Under the pieces are notes generated by a model. It had not been told where the DNA came from and did no database searches. It worked only from the letters and a program-made list of their open reading frames with translations. 64,000 nucleotides of DNA, from assembly GCF_004745485.1 (NCBI RefSeq), contig NZ_RHFG01000001.1, forward strand, positions 406,791 through 470,790. Direction: 5' to 3'. Positions within the stretch are counted from its first letter, which is position 1; every line of letters starts with the position of its first letter. The DNA comes from Brevibacterium sp. S22 (GTDB lineage Bacteria; Actinomycetota; Actinomycetes; Actinomycetales; Brevibacteriaceae). The position numbers and the translations under genes are program-made. Shown one piece after another: positions 1-9,114 of this stretch.

Positions 1-928
1 CCTGGAAGACCGCGAGTTCGGGATTGTCCAGGGTCGGCAGCAGAATGAGCGCCATGATTCCGACGATGTACGGCGCGGGGATGAACAGCAGATTGAAGCC
101 GGTGGCGTAGAGGCTGGCGCGCCTGGCCACCGAGGGACGCTTCATCGCCATATGGCTGACGTTGACATGCGGCCACCCCATATAGCCGATGGAGAACACG
201 AGCACTGCGCCGACGATGACTCCCCATTGAACGGATTCGATGCCGTCCGGACCCCACATCGTCAGCAGGTTCGGATTGATCTGCCCGACCGCCTCATTGC
301 CGGCCGTCCATCCGCCCACGGCCTGCAGACAGCCGATGAGGATCCACACCATGCCGATGAGCATGATGATCGCCTGCACGAAGTCCGTATAGGCTACGGC
401 GAGATATCCGCCGAGGAAGGTGTAGAAGACGATGACGCCGACGGCGACGAGCAGCGCCCAGGCGTAGGGGATGCCGGTGACCATCTCGAGTCCGCGTCCG
501 CCGGCGATGAACTGACTCATCACGTAGAAGAAGATACAGAACAGGGCGACCGGTGCGGCGATCGCGCGGATCCACTTCGACGGGTATCGGTGTTCGAGGT
601 ATTCGATCGAGGTCAGGGAGCCGAGGATCTGGGAGAGTTTGCGCATCCGCCGACCGAGGATGGACAGATTGAGCACACCGCCGCCGATGTCGCCCATCGC
701 GTACCAGAGTGAGAAGTAGCCTTTCGTATAGGCCAGCGATCCCGCACCGAGGAACATATACCCGGACATCGACGACGACTGCAGGCGCAGGGCGGTGACC
801 GCGGCGCCCAGGCTGCGCCCGCCCAACAGGTAGCCTTCGCTGCCCTTCGACCCGATCTTGAGCGTCCACAAGCCGATCCCGGCCATGGCGACGAAGTAGA
901 TGACGAGGAACCAGGTTTCGATGTTCAT
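1..928 (-). CDS. Sodium:solute symporter family (SSS/PutP-like) permease, partial
   Basis: The minus strand reads MNIETWFLVIYFVAM from an ATG at 928 and stays open to the window edge, so about 309 N-terminal residues are present and the C-terminus lies outside. Hydrophobic segments alternate with short loops, and a GGRSLG stretch follows the first helix, as in sodium:solute symporters (usually about 500 aa). A GGAGG ribosome site lies just upstream, and the ATG overlaps the stop of the small upstream gene (ATGA), so the two are co-translated. Proline, pantothenate or another organic solute is possible; the substrate cannot be read from this fragment. The family call is firm. Confidence 0.8.
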   Translation of the reverse strand, partial: MNIETWFLVIYFVAMAGIGLWTLKIGSKGSEGYLLGGRSLGAAVTALRLQSSSMSGYMFLGAGSLAYTKGYFSLWYAMGDIGGGVLNLSILGRRMRKLSQILGSLTSIEYLEHRYPSKWIRAIAAPVALFCIFFYVMSQFIAGGRGLEMVTGIPYAWALLVAVGVIVFYTFLGGYLAVAYTDFVQAIIMLIGMVWILIGCLQAVGGWTAGNEAVGQINPNLLTMWGPDGIESVQWGVIVGAVLVFSIGYMGWPHVNVSHMAMKRPSVARRASLYATGFNLLFIPAPYIVGIMALILLPTLDNPELAVFQ

Positions 929-1122
929 GCCGCTCCTCCGTTCCCCTTCACCGAGGCGGCCCCGCCGCCTCGTCCGTCAGCGTCGTTCGCCAGGGCTTGG
1001 TCCTCAGCCACGTCCTCGGCTTTCCATCCGCGGGAGAGGAAGACGAAGACGAGGGTGTAGATCACCCAGATCGCCGGGATGCCGAAGATGATGACGACCG
1101 TCGCCGTCGGGAGACCGAACAC
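925..1122 (-). CDS. Small single-TM protein preceding the symporter
   Basis: About 65 residues with one strong membrane helix (TATVVIIFGIPAIWVIYTLV region) and a charged, Gly/Ala-rich cytoplasmic tail. Many SSS symporters are preceded by such a small membrane protein (DUF3311-type), so an accessory role is inferred from position and from the ATGA overlap with the symporter. A GTG at 1131 is also possible, but the GTG at 1122 has GAGGTG six bases upstream and is preferred. No enzymatic motif is visible. Confidence 0.6.
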   Translation of the reverse strand: MFGLPTATVVIIFGIPAIWVIYTLVFVFLSRGWKAEDVAEDQALANDADGRGGGAASVKGNGGAA

Positions 1123-1131
1123 GTTGACCAC

Positions 1132-1267
1132 CTCGTTGTGATGTGAGAGAAACAGCTTCTGTGAGTGAGATTACAACTTAACGCGAGAAGTCTGAGACTG
1201 CCGTGCCGGGTTCGCATGGTGGGAAGCGCTGGTCATAGTCGAGTCCGCTGCCACCTGGTGCGCGGCA
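1132..1267. other. Intergenic region upstream of the symporter pair
   Basis: This 136-base gap separates the symporter pair from the molybdoenzyme gene, both on the minus strand. It includes an AT-richer stretch at about 1160-1180 that could hold a promoter for the symporter genes. No clear hairpin or hexamer pair was identified. Confidence 0.3.
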
Positions 1268-2872
1268 TCATTCGACGGTGAACTGACGTTCGTGGAGTCC
1301 CGTCGCGGCACTCGGAATAGCGGGCCTGCGCTCCGAGGTCTGCACGTTTCCGTCCAGGTCGATCGCGCGCACGCTGACGGTATGCGTGCCCGTGCTCAGT
1401 CCCGTGTGCTCGCATCGCCACTGCCGCCACGTATCGGCGGTGAGCTCCTCGCTCAGTTCAGCTTCAGCCCAGTCCCCGTTGTCGATGCGCACCTGCACTT
1501 TCTCGATGCCGGTGTGCTGCGCCCATGCCATACCTGCGGTGACGATCCGGTCGCTGCTCTTGGGCGTGACGGTGGCGCCGGGTCGGGGTACGTCGATGCG
1601 CGAGGCCGCCAGCACGGGCCCGTGCGTCGACCAGCCGCGGGTCGTCCAATACGCTTCCTTGTCCGCGAACGTCGTCACCTCGAGGTCGGTCACCCATTTC
1701 GTGGCCGAGACGTATCCGTAGAGTCCTGGGACGACCAAGCGTGCCGGGTATCCGTGGTCGCGTGGCAGAGCGTGGCCGTTCATGGCCACGGCCAGCAGGG
1801 CAGCCCGATCATCGGTGAGCACTTCCAGCGGGGTGGAAGCGGTGAATCCGTCATCCGAGCCCGACAGCACCATATCCGCACCGGCGGTCGGCTTTGCCCG
1901 CGACAGCAGTTCACGGATCGGATAGCCCAACCACTTCGCGTTGCCGACGAGGTCGCCGCCCACCTCGTTCGATACGCAGGCCAGGGTCACATAGTGCTCC
2001 TGAAGAGGGAGGTCGAGGAGTTCGGCCATGGTGATCGTGACTTCGTCCTCGACCAGACCGTGCACGCGCAGAGTCCACGTCTCCGCGTCGACCGAGGGTG
2101 GGAAGAGTGCGGTGTCGATGCGGTAGAAGTCGGAGGTCTCCGTGACCAGCGGGGTCAGCCCGGGCACGTCGAGTGCAGCGCCTGCGGGGATCTCCGGCGC
2201 CGAGGTGGCCGGCCGTGGGAGGACGAGTTTCGTCACCGTTCCTGCCGCACTGCGGGCCAGTGTCGCCGCGGACTGCCCGGCCGCGACGGCGGCGATGCCG
2301 ACCGCGCTCAGTCCCGTGGCCAGTCCGAAGAAGGCCCTCCTGCCTGGCCCGGTGGGAGTGCTGCTCTGTCTGCGCGGGCCCTGGTCCGAAGAATCGTCAG
2401 CGGAGATGTCTGCAGACGGGGTGCCCGAACGAGCCGGGGCGTCGGCGAAGCGGAGGAGAACGGCGAAGACCACGGTACCTGCGGCGATACCGCCGAGACT
2501 CGGCACAGTCGCCAGGAGTTCGGCACCGGAGCTGAATCCGACGACGGCCGGCAGCAATCCGAAGCCGATGAGCAGGACGAGGGCGAGGCCGCGGCGGCGG
2601 ACGCCGATCCAGCCGATGATCGCTCCGAGACCAGCGCCGCCTGCGACGATGGTGATGACGAGGGCGAGTTTGTCGTGCGTGCCGAAGACCGCGATTGCGG
2701 ATTTGATGAGAACGGTGGGCAGCAGCGGGATGAGGGCTTGGCCGATGAGCAGTGCCGGAGCCGACGCCGCTGCCAGTGAGCGGGCGATGAGTTCGGCCGT
2801 GCCGAAGTAGATGAGGGTGGCGACGATCCCGGCGATCACGGAAGGCCACGTGCGTGGAGTGTTCACCATCAT
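1268..2872 (-). CDS. Membrane-anchored molybdopterin-dependent oxidoreductase (sulfite oxidase family)
   Basis: This 534-aa protein begins with about four membrane helices (residues 10-140). A hydrophilic linker and another hydrophobic segment preceded by two arginines (about 178-200) follow, then a sulfite-oxidase-type Moco domain. The segment HYVTLACVSNEVGG carries Cys299, in the position of the molybdenum-ligating cysteine, and is followed by the usual Gly/Asn-rich LVGNAKWLG. The C-terminal 110 residues form the Ig-like dimerisation domain (GTHTVSVRAIDLDGNVQ). Such fusions are common in actinobacteria; the substrate (sulfite or another oxide) is not known. A GGGAGG site precedes two adjacent ATGs. 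Confidence 0.85.
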   Translation of the reverse strand: MMVNTPRTWPSVIAGIVATLIYFGTAELIARSLAAASAPALLIGQALIPLLPTVLIKSAIAVFGTHDKLALVITIVAGGAGLGAIIGWIGVRRRGLALVLLIGFGLLPAVVGFSSGAELLATVPSLGGIAAGTVVFAVLLRFADAPARSGTPSADISADDSSDQGPRRQSSTPTGPGRRAFFGLATGLSAVGIAAVAAGQSAATLARSAAGTVTKLVLPRPATSAPEIPAGAALDVPGLTPLVTETSDFYRIDTALFPPSVDAETWTLRVHGLVEDEVTITMAELLDLPLQEHYVTLACVSNEVGGDLVGNAKWLGYPIRELLSRAKPTAGADMVLSGSDDGFTASTPLEVLTDDRAALLAVAMNGHALPRDHGYPARLVVPGLYGYVSATKWVTDLEVTTFADKEAYWTTRGWSTHGPVLAASRIDVPRPGATVTPKSSDRIVTAGMAWAQHTGIEKVQVRIDNGDWAEAELSEELTADTWRQWRCEHTGLSTGTHTVSVRAIDLDGNVQTSERRPAIPSAATGLHERQFTVE

Positions 2873-2903
2873 GCCCTCCCTGTCCCCCTCCCTGTCCTCG
2901 CCC

Positions 2904-3230
2904 TCACGCCAGGCTGCGACGCAGGCGCACGGCCGCCTCGGTGAGGGCGGAGATTCGGTTCTCGCGATCGGGCTCGGTCAGCGTCCGGGCCGAACGCAGG
3001 CCGTGTTCGAGGACCACGACGACCTGATCGGCGAGATTCTGGTCGCCGAGCTCCGGAACCGGTCGGGAGTCGGAGGCGATGGCGGAGAATTCGGTCAGGG
3101 CTTCGCGAATCGCTGCGCGTCTGGTCGGCGCCGGCGGTGCCGCCTCGTCGAGTTGGGCGGTGGTCAGGGAGATGATCCGGATGCGCAGACGGCGCACCTC
3201 CGTCTCGAGCTCCGCCGCTGCTGTGGTCAT
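2904..3230 (-). CDS. Small hypothetical protein, possibly helical
   Basis: A 108-aa reading frame starting MTTAAAELETEVRRLR. It is rich in Leu, Arg, Glu and Ala and looks mainly alpha-helical, with no signal peptide or membrane helix. It lies 31 bases before the molybdoenzyme and 53 bases after the aldehyde dehydrogenase on the same strand, so it probably belongs to that transcript. The frame is open upstream, but an in-frame ATG at 3230 gives the most protein-like N-terminus. Chorismate-mutase-like folds have a similar make-up, but this is only resemblance. Confidence 0.55.
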   Translation of the reverse strand: MTTAAAELETEVRRLRIRIISLTTAQLDEAAPPAPTRRAAIREALTEFSAIASDSRPVPELGDQNLADQVVVVLEHGLRSARTLTEPDRENRISALTEAAVRLRRSLA

Positions 3231-3283
3231 GGACTCATGATAGTCCTCGTCGATCGGAACAGCGGCGGAACTGAAGACGATGC

Positions 3284-4801
3284 TCAGGTGTCGGCCACCC
3301 AGACGGTCATGGTCTCCTGATAGGTGTCCAGGGCTTCCGGACCGTTGTCGCGGCCCCAGAATCCGGACTGTCGCAAACCGCCGAACGGGGTGGCTTCGGT
3401 GCCTTCGCTGTAGCCGTTGACGGCGAGGGTGCCCACGCGGATCCGACTCGCCCACCACCGCACTTGGGCGATGTCCTCGCACCACACGCTCGAGGCCAGC
3501 CCATAGGGTTCGCCGTTGATGAGTTCGACGGCGTCTTCGCGGCTGGTGCGTTGCAGCAGCTGGGTGACGGGGCCGAAGATCTCGCCGCGGCCGAGTTCGC
3601 TGTCGTCGGGCACGTTCTCGATGACGGTCGGCGGGTACCAGGTGCCGGTGTCGGGGACTTCTGCGCGTTGGTTGAGGATCCGTGCTCCCTGATCCACGGC
3701 TTCGTCGACCCAGGAGGTGATGCGACCGTGGGCGCGGGCGTTGATCACCGGCCCGATGTCAGTGTCGGCTTCGAACGGGTCGCCGACGGTGAGTGATTCG
3801 GTGGCGTTGATGAGGGCGGTGCGGAATTCGGCGAACCCATCGTCATCGTCTCCGACGAAGATCACGCGGGACGCGGCGGTGCAGTTCTGGCCGCTGGTGC
3901 CGAACGCGGCCCCGACGATGTCGGCGGCGATGGCGGGGAAGTCCGAAGCGTGTGCGGAGTCGACGATGTAGCCGGCGCGACCGCCGAGTTCGAGGGACAC
4001 CTTCTTGAGGTTCGAACGCGCCGAGGATTCGAGGAAGGATCTGCCGACGGGTCCGGATCCTGTGAAGGTGAGCACATCGATGTCGTTGTGCAGTCCCATG
4101 GCTGCGCCGATTTCCTTGCCGGTGCCCGTGAGGACGTTGAGGATGCCGTCGGGGACTCCGGCTTCGGTGGCGAGCTTCGCGAGGTGGAGGGCGCTGAGCG
4201 TCGAGTCCTCAGAGGTCTTGACGACCATCGCATTGCCGGCGGCCAGGGCCGGGGCGATCTTCCAGCCGAGCATGGCCACGGGATAGTTCCACGGCAGGAT
4301 GGCCCCGACCACTCCGCTGGGCACCTTCGTCACCCATCCCCAACCGTCCGGGTTGTGCAGATACCGCCCGTCGTCGCGGGAGATGAGGTCGGCGCTGAGT
4401 CTGAGGTTCGCAGCGACGTCGGGGACATCTTCGTCGACGCTGCCGAGGGCGACCTTTCCGGCTTCGATGCCATCGAGAAAGGCGATCTCCTCAGCGTCGC
4501 CTTCGACGAGGTCGGCGAGACGGCGCAGGACTCGGGCCCGCAGTTTCGCGTCTTCGGCCCAGTCGGCTTCGTTGAAGGCTGCGCGCGCGGTGGCCACGGT
4601 TTCGTCGAGCTGCTGCTGACTTGCCGCGGAGAGGCTGCCGATGACCGTTGCGTCGCTCGGTGAGATGAGTCCGATCTCGTCTCCGTCGCCGGTGACGGCT
4701 CGGCCGCCGATCCATTGTCCGAAGTTGCCGTCGATGATGGCTCGGAGTGCGGTTCGTCCGCGGTCGACGAGGGTGTTCTCGGCTGCTGTCGTGGTGCTCA
4801 T
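3284..4801 (-). CDS. NAD(P)-dependent aldehyde dehydrogenase
   Basis: 505 aa from the ATG at 4801, the usual ALDH-superfamily length. The cofactor-site FTGSGPVG, the LELGG motif and the catalytic cysteine in FGTSGQNCTAAS are all present. It oxidises an aldehyde to the acid in the cytoplasm. The start overlaps the stop of the upstream DapA-family gene by four bases, which ties the two functions together. DapA-like lyases or dehydratases paired with an ALDH are known from hydroxyproline and sugar-acid breakdown, where the aldehyde is 2-oxoglutarate semialdehyde; that assignment is inference here. Confidence 0.88.
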   Translation of the reverse strand: MSTTTAAENTLVDRGRTALRAIIDGNFGQWIGGRAVTGDGDEIGLISPSDATVIGSLSAASQQQLDETVATARAAFNEADWAEDAKLRARVLRRLADLVEGDAEEIAFLDGIEAGKVALGSVDEDVPDVAANLRLSADLISRDDGRYLHNPDGWGWVTKVPSGVVGAILPWNYPVAMLGWKIAPALAAGNAMVVKTSEDSTLSALHLAKLATEAGVPDGILNVLTGTGKEIGAAMGLHNDIDVLTFTGSGPVGRSFLESSARSNLKKVSLELGGRAGYIVDSAHASDFPAIAADIVGAAFGTSGQNCTAASRVIFVGDDDDGFAEFRTALINATESLTVGDPFEADTDIGPVINARAHGRITSWVDEAVDQGARILNQRAEVPDTGTWYPPTVIENVPDDSELGRGEIFGPVTQLLQRTSREDAVELINGEPYGLASSVWCEDIAQVRWWASRIRVGTLAVNGYSEGTEATPFGGLRQSGFWGRDNGPEALDTYQETMTVWVADT

Positions 4802-5694
4802 GCTGTGTGTTTCCTCTCCAGTTCGGCGATTGCGTCGAGCAGCGTCGCCAGTGCTTCGGGGGCGGCAGTCGGCAGGGGTGGACGCACCGGTCCCTGTTCG
4901 CGGCCGGTTTGACCGAGTGCCTGTTTGATGAGTGAGATGAATGCGGAGTCGTCCTCGATGAGTCCGAGGGCTGGCCCCAGACTCCTCCACAGGTCGACGG
5001 CACCGGCCCAATCACCGCGGTCGGCCAGCTCCCACAGTCTCCGGCAGTGACCGGGCAGCAGCCACGCGGAGGCGGCGACCCATCCGCTGGCCCCCTGGAC
5101 GAATCCTTCGAGAGCGATCCCGTCGGCACCGACGAAGATCTCGGTGTCTTCGCCGAGGCGGCTGCGCAGCTCCCGGACGCGGGTGGCCGCACCAGAGGTC
5201 TCTTTGACACTCCAGAGACGGCCGGTGTCCTGGAGGGAGGCGAGGTGGTCCGGGAGCAGGTCGGCGCCCGTGGAATGGGGATTGTTGTAGACCATGACCG
5301 GCAGCTCGGACGCGGTGAGGACCGGATGCAGGGCGGCGATGACAGCTTCGGGTTCGAGCCCGCCGTAGAAGGGCGGGGTGACCATGACGGCGTCGGCGCC
5401 CCAGTCGGCGGTCTTCGAGATCTGGGCCGACATCTCTGACGGTGTGTAGGCCATGCACCCGATGACCACGTGCGCGCGGCCGTCGACGGCGGAGACGATG
5501 GTCTTGATCTGCGCTTCCCGTTCTGCAGTGCGCAGCGCCAGCGCCTCTCCCGTGGCGCCGAGTCCCAGGAGACCGGTGACCCCTGAGGCGAGCACCTCGT
5601 CGATGCGACTGCTCAGGGCGTCGAGGTTCTGGTCTCCGTCCTCGGTATAGGGAGTCGTCGGAACGGCGAACACACCGCGCATCGGATTCGTCAT
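4798..5694 (-). CDS. DapA/N-acetylneuraminate lyase superfamily protein
   Basis: 298 aa, full length for the class I aldolase/DapA family. The Schiff-base lysine sits in WSVKETSG and the conserved tyrosine in VMVYNNPHSTG; the N-terminal VPTTPY and GLGATGEA segments are also typical. It lacks the lysine-operon context of a true dihydrodipicolinate synthase and is coupled to an aldehyde dehydrogenase (ATGA overlap). A catabolic dehydratase or deaminase, such as those giving 2-oxoglutarate semialdehyde, is therefore more likely. The exact substrate is open. Confidence 0.85.
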   Translation of the reverse strand: MTNPMRGVFAVPTTPYTEDGDQNLDALSSRIDEVLASGVTGLLGLGATGEALALRTAEREAQIKTIVSAVDGRAHVVIGCMAYTPSEMSAQISKTADWGADAVMVTPPFYGGLEPEAVIAALHPVLTASELPVMVYNNPHSTGADLLPDHLASLQDTGRLWSVKETSGAATRVRELRSRLGEDTEIFVGADGIALEGFVQGASGWVAASAWLLPGHCRRLWELADRGDWAGAVDLWRSLGPALGLIEDDSAFISLIKQALGQTGREQGPVRPPLPTAAPEALATLLDAIAELERKHTA

Positions 5695-5907
5695 CGAATC
5701 GTCCTCTCTGACAATGAGAATTGTGGTCCGCTCATCGACGATGAAGTCGGTCCTCCGACGCTGTTCGTCGGTATCTCAGACGATAGGCAGAAAAGTGATC
5801 ACAAGCAATGGGGAGGGCGCAGTCGTCCGGATTTCCGTCGATCAAGTCGCAGCGCGGATGTCGATCTGTGCACCACGTGACATCCGCGCTTCGCCTTGAT
5901 CCGCAGT

Positions 5908-5995
5908 CGGTGTCCCTCGCTGAGGTGGTCGGTGACCCTCGCCGAGGCGGTCGGTGACCCTCGCCGAGGCGGTCGATGACCCTCGCCGAGGCGGT
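5908..5995. repeat. Tandem array, four copies of a 22-bp unit
   Basis: Four consecutive 22-base units, each with the core CCTCGCCGAGGCGGT; the first is diverged and the next three are nearly identical. A partial inverted copy of the core follows at 6012-6026. The CCGAGGCGG core recurs at other intergenic sites in this window. Confidence 0.85.
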
Positions 5996-6112
5996 CGATG
6001 TCCGGGGTACGGCCGCCTCGGCGAGGGGATTCTGCTCGTTTCGCCCCTGCGCGGACGACGAAGGCGCGGTCGGCGAAGGGCGTACACGACCGTGCGCGGA
6101 TGCCGAAGACGA

Positions 6113-6149
6113 CGAAGGGCGGATCCCCTCCGCGGGGATCCGCCCTTCG
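6113..6149 (-). terminator. Terminator hairpin downstream of the Bax-inhibitor gene
   Basis: A perfect 16-bp stem (6113-6128 with 6134-6149) around a 5-base loop, about 45 bases past the end of the minus-strand gene at 6195. There is no long T tract, as is usual for high-GC actinobacterial terminators. Confidence 0.7.
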
Positions 6150-6194
6150 TTCAGTGCTCTGCCGCAGCGCACAGGCGTGGGGCGAGAGCAGCTC

Positions 6195-6989
6195 TCAGTC
6201 TCTGAAGTAGGAGATGAGGCGCAGGATCTCGATGTAGAGCCAGATGAGGGTGACCATGAGCGAGAATGCGCACATCCAGGAGTACTTCTCCGGAATCTTG
6301 TGCTTGACGCCCTCTTCGATCATCTGGAAGTCCATGATCAGAGTCATCGCGGCGAGCACGGTGGCGACGATGCCGATGATGACACCGAGCGGAATCCCCA
6401 TGATGGAGAAATCGCTGCGGAGGCTGGTGCCGGTGAACATGGCGATGCCGAAGCTGAGCAGCGAGAAGATCGCGTAGCCGCCGATGGCGATCATCATGAA
6501 CTTCATCATCTTCGAGCCGTAGCGCACGCCCTTGAACCTGAAGAGGGCGAGCATGACGCCGAAGACGCTGATCGTGGCGAGCACGGCCTGGAGGACGATG
6601 CCGGAGTACATGGACTCGAAGATCGCGGAGATGCCGCCGAGGAACACACCCTCGAACGCGGCATAGCTGATGATCAGGGCCTTGTTCGGTTCCTTCTTGA
6701 AGGCGTTGACCAGGCCGAGGACGAGGCCGATGAGCATCGCCGGGAGGGCGAGGATGGGCACGAGCCAACCGACGACGGCGCCGGCGAGGAGGATGGTGAA
6801 GAGCACACCGGTCTTCATCATCACATCGTCGTAGGTCATCGCACGGTCGGCGACCTGCGGTCCGGCGTTGCGGTTCTCCGCGGCCGGCTGGTTGAACAGG
6901 TTGTTGAGCTCCTGATCGGACATGACCGGCTGATTGCGTCCGGCCTGGGCGCCTTGGTTGATCGCCCGGTTCATCATGGGGTTACTCAC
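6195..6989 (-). CDS. Bax inhibitor-1 / YccA family membrane protein
   Basis: 264 aa from a GTG at 6989. About 60 soluble residues, including a short NxLFNQPA stretch, are followed by seven hydrophobic helices ending in a charged tail (EILRLISYFRD), the topology of the Bax inhibitor-1 family. Conserved acidic residues in the late helices (DFQMIEEG) match the family, which in some members forms a pH-sensitive calcium leak. AAAGGA lies eight bases upstream of the GTG. The frame is open further upstream, but that extension is not protein-like. Probably monocistronic. Confidence 0.88.
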   Translation of the reverse strand: MSNPMMNRAINQGAQAGRNQPVMSDQELNNLFNQPAAENRNAGPQVADRAMTYDDVMMKTGVLFTILLAGAVVGWLVPILALPAMLIGLVLGLVNAFKKEPNKALIISYAAFEGVFLGGISAIFESMYSGIVLQAVLATISVFGVMLALFRFKGVRYGSKMMKFMMIAIGGYAIFSLLSFGIAMFTGTSLRSDFSIMGIPLGVIIGIVATVLAAMTLIMDFQMIEEGVKHKIPEKYSWMCAFSLMVTLIWLYIEILRLISYFRD

Positions 6990-7234
6990 GGTCGAGATCC
7001 TTTCGATCTGAGTAGGATGTGCACAGCCTAATCGCTGTGCAAGTGATCTTTCACGATCACAGTCTAACCGGACGGTCTGGACGGGAACTGAGGATTCCAG
7101 CCTGCGTCCCCCGACGTTGCATGATCGTGATCCTGTGGTGGACAACACGCTGCTCCGCACAAGAATTCCCGGCCGCCGAGAAGATCTCATGCCGAGTTCC
7201 GAGCACAGGTTTCTCGGCTTCCTGCACTGTCGGC

Positions 7235-8818
7235 TCAGCCCATGTGGTAGTCGGTGGCCGAGCCCGGTCCCCACGGGATACCCGTCGCCCACCAGATGAA
7301 GAACAGCAGACCCCAGAAGAGGAACATCGCAAATGACAGCGGGATCGTGAACGACAGGAGGGTGCCGATGCCGGCGTCCTTCCGGTACCGCTGGATGAAC
7401 CCGAGCACGAGGACGAAGTACGGGCTCATCGGGGAGATGATATTCGTCGTTGAGTCGCCGATGCGGTAGAGCGCCTGTGTCGTCTCCGGTGAGATCGACA
7501 GCAGCATGAACATCGGCACGAGCACCGGTGCCATGAGCGTCCACAGGCCCGATCCCGAGGTGAGGAACATCGCGCCGAGCGCGGTGAGCAGCCAGCCTCC
7601 CAGGAGGATGACGAAGGTGCCCGTGTTGAGTGCGCCGAAGAATTCGGCTCCCTTGATCGCGAGGATCTCGCCGAGGTTGGACATCGTGAACAGCGCGAGG
7701 AACTGGCTGGCGGCGAAGAAGAGGACGATGACCGGCACGAACGGCAGAAGCCCTTTGGCCATCATCTCCGGAATGTCCGCGGTCGTCTTGATCGACCCGG
7801 TGGCGCAGCCGTAGACGATGCCGACGAGGAAGAAGCCGACGCCGATGATTCCGGCGATTCCTGCCATCAGTCCCGATTCGGGACCGAAGCCTCCCGCTTC
7901 GTCGCGAAGGAACGAATCGGCGGGCAGGGCGAGGAAGAACAGGATCGCCGCGCACCCGACGATGCCGAGCACTGCGAAGACCATTCCGCGCTTCTCTTTG
8001 GATTCGAGCTCCATCGTGACGTCGAAGTTCTCCGGATCGTTCTCGTCCTCGGGGTCGAGTTCGATCTGGTCGGCGCGCTTGGTCAGCAGCAGTTCGGTCA
8101 CCAGAGTGACGGCTGCTGCGACGACGAACATGGAGACGAAGTTGAAGTAGAAGTTCGCGACCGGGCTGACGGTGTAGCTGTCATCGATGATGTGGGCGGC
8201 GGAGGTCGAGAGCCCGCCGAGGATCGTGTCGAGCGAATTGACCATGGGGGCTGCCGAGTATCCGCCCGAGGTCGCTGCGTAGGCGACGACGCAGCCGAGC
8301 ATCGGGTTGCGGCCGACGGCTTTGAACGCGAGCCCACCGAGCGGGATCATGATCATGTACGAGGCGTCGGAGGCGATCGACGAGGCGGTGCCTGCCAGGG
8401 CGACGATGAAGGTGATCCACTTCGGGGAGGCTCCGGCGATGGTCCCGCGCAGCATTGCGGCGATGAGTCCGGACTGTTCGGCCACGGCGACGCCGAGGAG
8501 GACGATGATGACGAGTCCCAGCGGCGGGAAGGTGACGAAGTTGTTCGTGGCTCCCGCGACGATCTCACGCAGCGATTCGGTGGCGAAGAGGTTCGTCACC
8601 GTCACTTTCTCGTCCGTGGCCGGGTTGACGGCTTCAAGGCCGGTCGCCGAGAAGATCGCCGAGAGGATCATGACGATGACTGCCAAGGACAGGAACAGCC
8701 AGAATGGGTGCGGCAGCTTGTTGCCGACCTTTTCGATGACGACGAGGACGCGCATCAGCCAGTTCAGCTCGGGCCCGTCGCTTCTCTTCTCTGCAGCCGC
8801 GGGTGTGGTGCTCGACAT
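7235..8818 (-). CDS. AbgT family transporter
   Basis: 527 aa with about a dozen membrane helices. The family signatures are visible: FGxLxVIVxxGV-like segments, the ASDASYMIMIPL region and a final region reading GDSTTNIISPMSPYF. AbgT proteins import p-aminobenzoyl-glutamate, and some members (MtrF, YdaH) have been reported to export sulfonamides. The start ATG at 8818 has GGAGA close upstream and gives the normal family length; an upstream ATG at 8863 lacks a site. No abgA/B hydrolase lies beside it, so the substrate is uncertain. Confidence 0.88.
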   Translation of the reverse strand: MSSTTPAAAEKRSDGPELNWLMRVLVVIEKVGNKLPHPFWLFLSLAVIVMILSAIFSATGLEAVNPATDEKVTVTNLFATESLREIVAGATNNFVTFPPLGLVIIVLLGVAVAEQSGLIAAMLRGTIAGASPKWITFIVALAGTASSIASDASYMIMIPLGGLAFKAVGRNPMLGCVVAYAATSGGYSAAPMVNSLDTILGGLSTSAAHIIDDSYTVSPVANFYFNFVSMFVVAAAVTLVTELLLTKRADQIELDPEDENDPENFDVTMELESKEKRGMVFAVLGIVGCAAILFFLALPADSFLRDEAGGFGPESGLMAGIAGIIGVGFFLVGIVYGCATGSIKTTADIPEMMAKGLLPFVPVIVLFFAASQFLALFTMSNLGEILAIKGAEFFGALNTGTFVILLGGWLLTALGAMFLTSGSGLWTLMAPVLVPMFMLLSISPETTQALYRIGDSTTNIISPMSPYFVLVLGFIQRYRKDAGIGTLLSFTIPLSFAMFLFWGLLFFIWWATGIPWGPGSATDYHMG

Positions 8819-9064
8819 CAGGTCTCCTCGGTCGGGGGTGGCGCTGGCCCGGGTGACGCCCATGTGAGTGCGATCACCTTAAGGAGCAAGTGTCATGGAC
8901 AATCAGCGTTGTGTCACGGCAATCTCATATACCGGAAGCACCGAGGCGGCTCGCCGCATCCCAACCTCGCCGCGGCGGCGAACCGCTCCCTGCCGAGGCG
9001 GCGCATCCCTCCCCCGCCGAGGCGGCCGTGCACTTGCGCGGTCCGCTGAGGCCGTGAATGCGAA
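8819..9064. other. Non-coding spacer with CCGAGGCGG-type repeats
   Basis: The spacer carries three dispersed matches to the CCGAGGCGG core (around 8940-9030) and no credible reading frame. It includes the promoter side of the AbgT gene and ends at the ino1 terminator. Confidence 0.5.
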
Positions 9065-9100
9065 AGGGCGCCGATCGCAGTCTCCTGCGATCGGCGCCCT
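9065..9100 (-). terminator. Terminator of ino1
   Basis: A perfect 16-bp stem (9065-9080 with 9085-9100) around a TCTC loop, 15 bases beyond the ino1 stop. On the minus strand it is followed by TTTCG. Confidence 0.85.
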
Positions 9101-9114
9101 CGGCGACTGTCAGA

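Larger units (their letters stand above)
5695..6194. other. Non-coding interval with repeats and a terminator
   Basis: 500 bases without a convincing gene. It holds the upstream region of the DapA operon, a 22-bp tandem array (5908-5995), an inverted copy of the array core and a long terminator hairpin next to the Bax-inhibitor gene. Open frames here simply read through the repeats and have arginine/serine-rich, non-protein-like translations. Confidence 0.6.

Noticed and set aside
1292..2779. 495-codon plus-strand frame opposite the molybdoenzyme
   Set aside because: Shadow of high-GC coding on the minus strand, which has a clear domain structure.
4798..5694. Assignment of the DapA-family gene as lysine-pathway dapA
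   Set aside because: No lysine-biosynthesis neighbours; coupling to an aldehyde dehydrogenase points to catabolism.
5976..7031. 351-codon acidic plus-strand frame
   Set aside because: Runs through a tandem repeat, a terminator and antisense to the Bax-inhibitor gene; composition is not protein-like.
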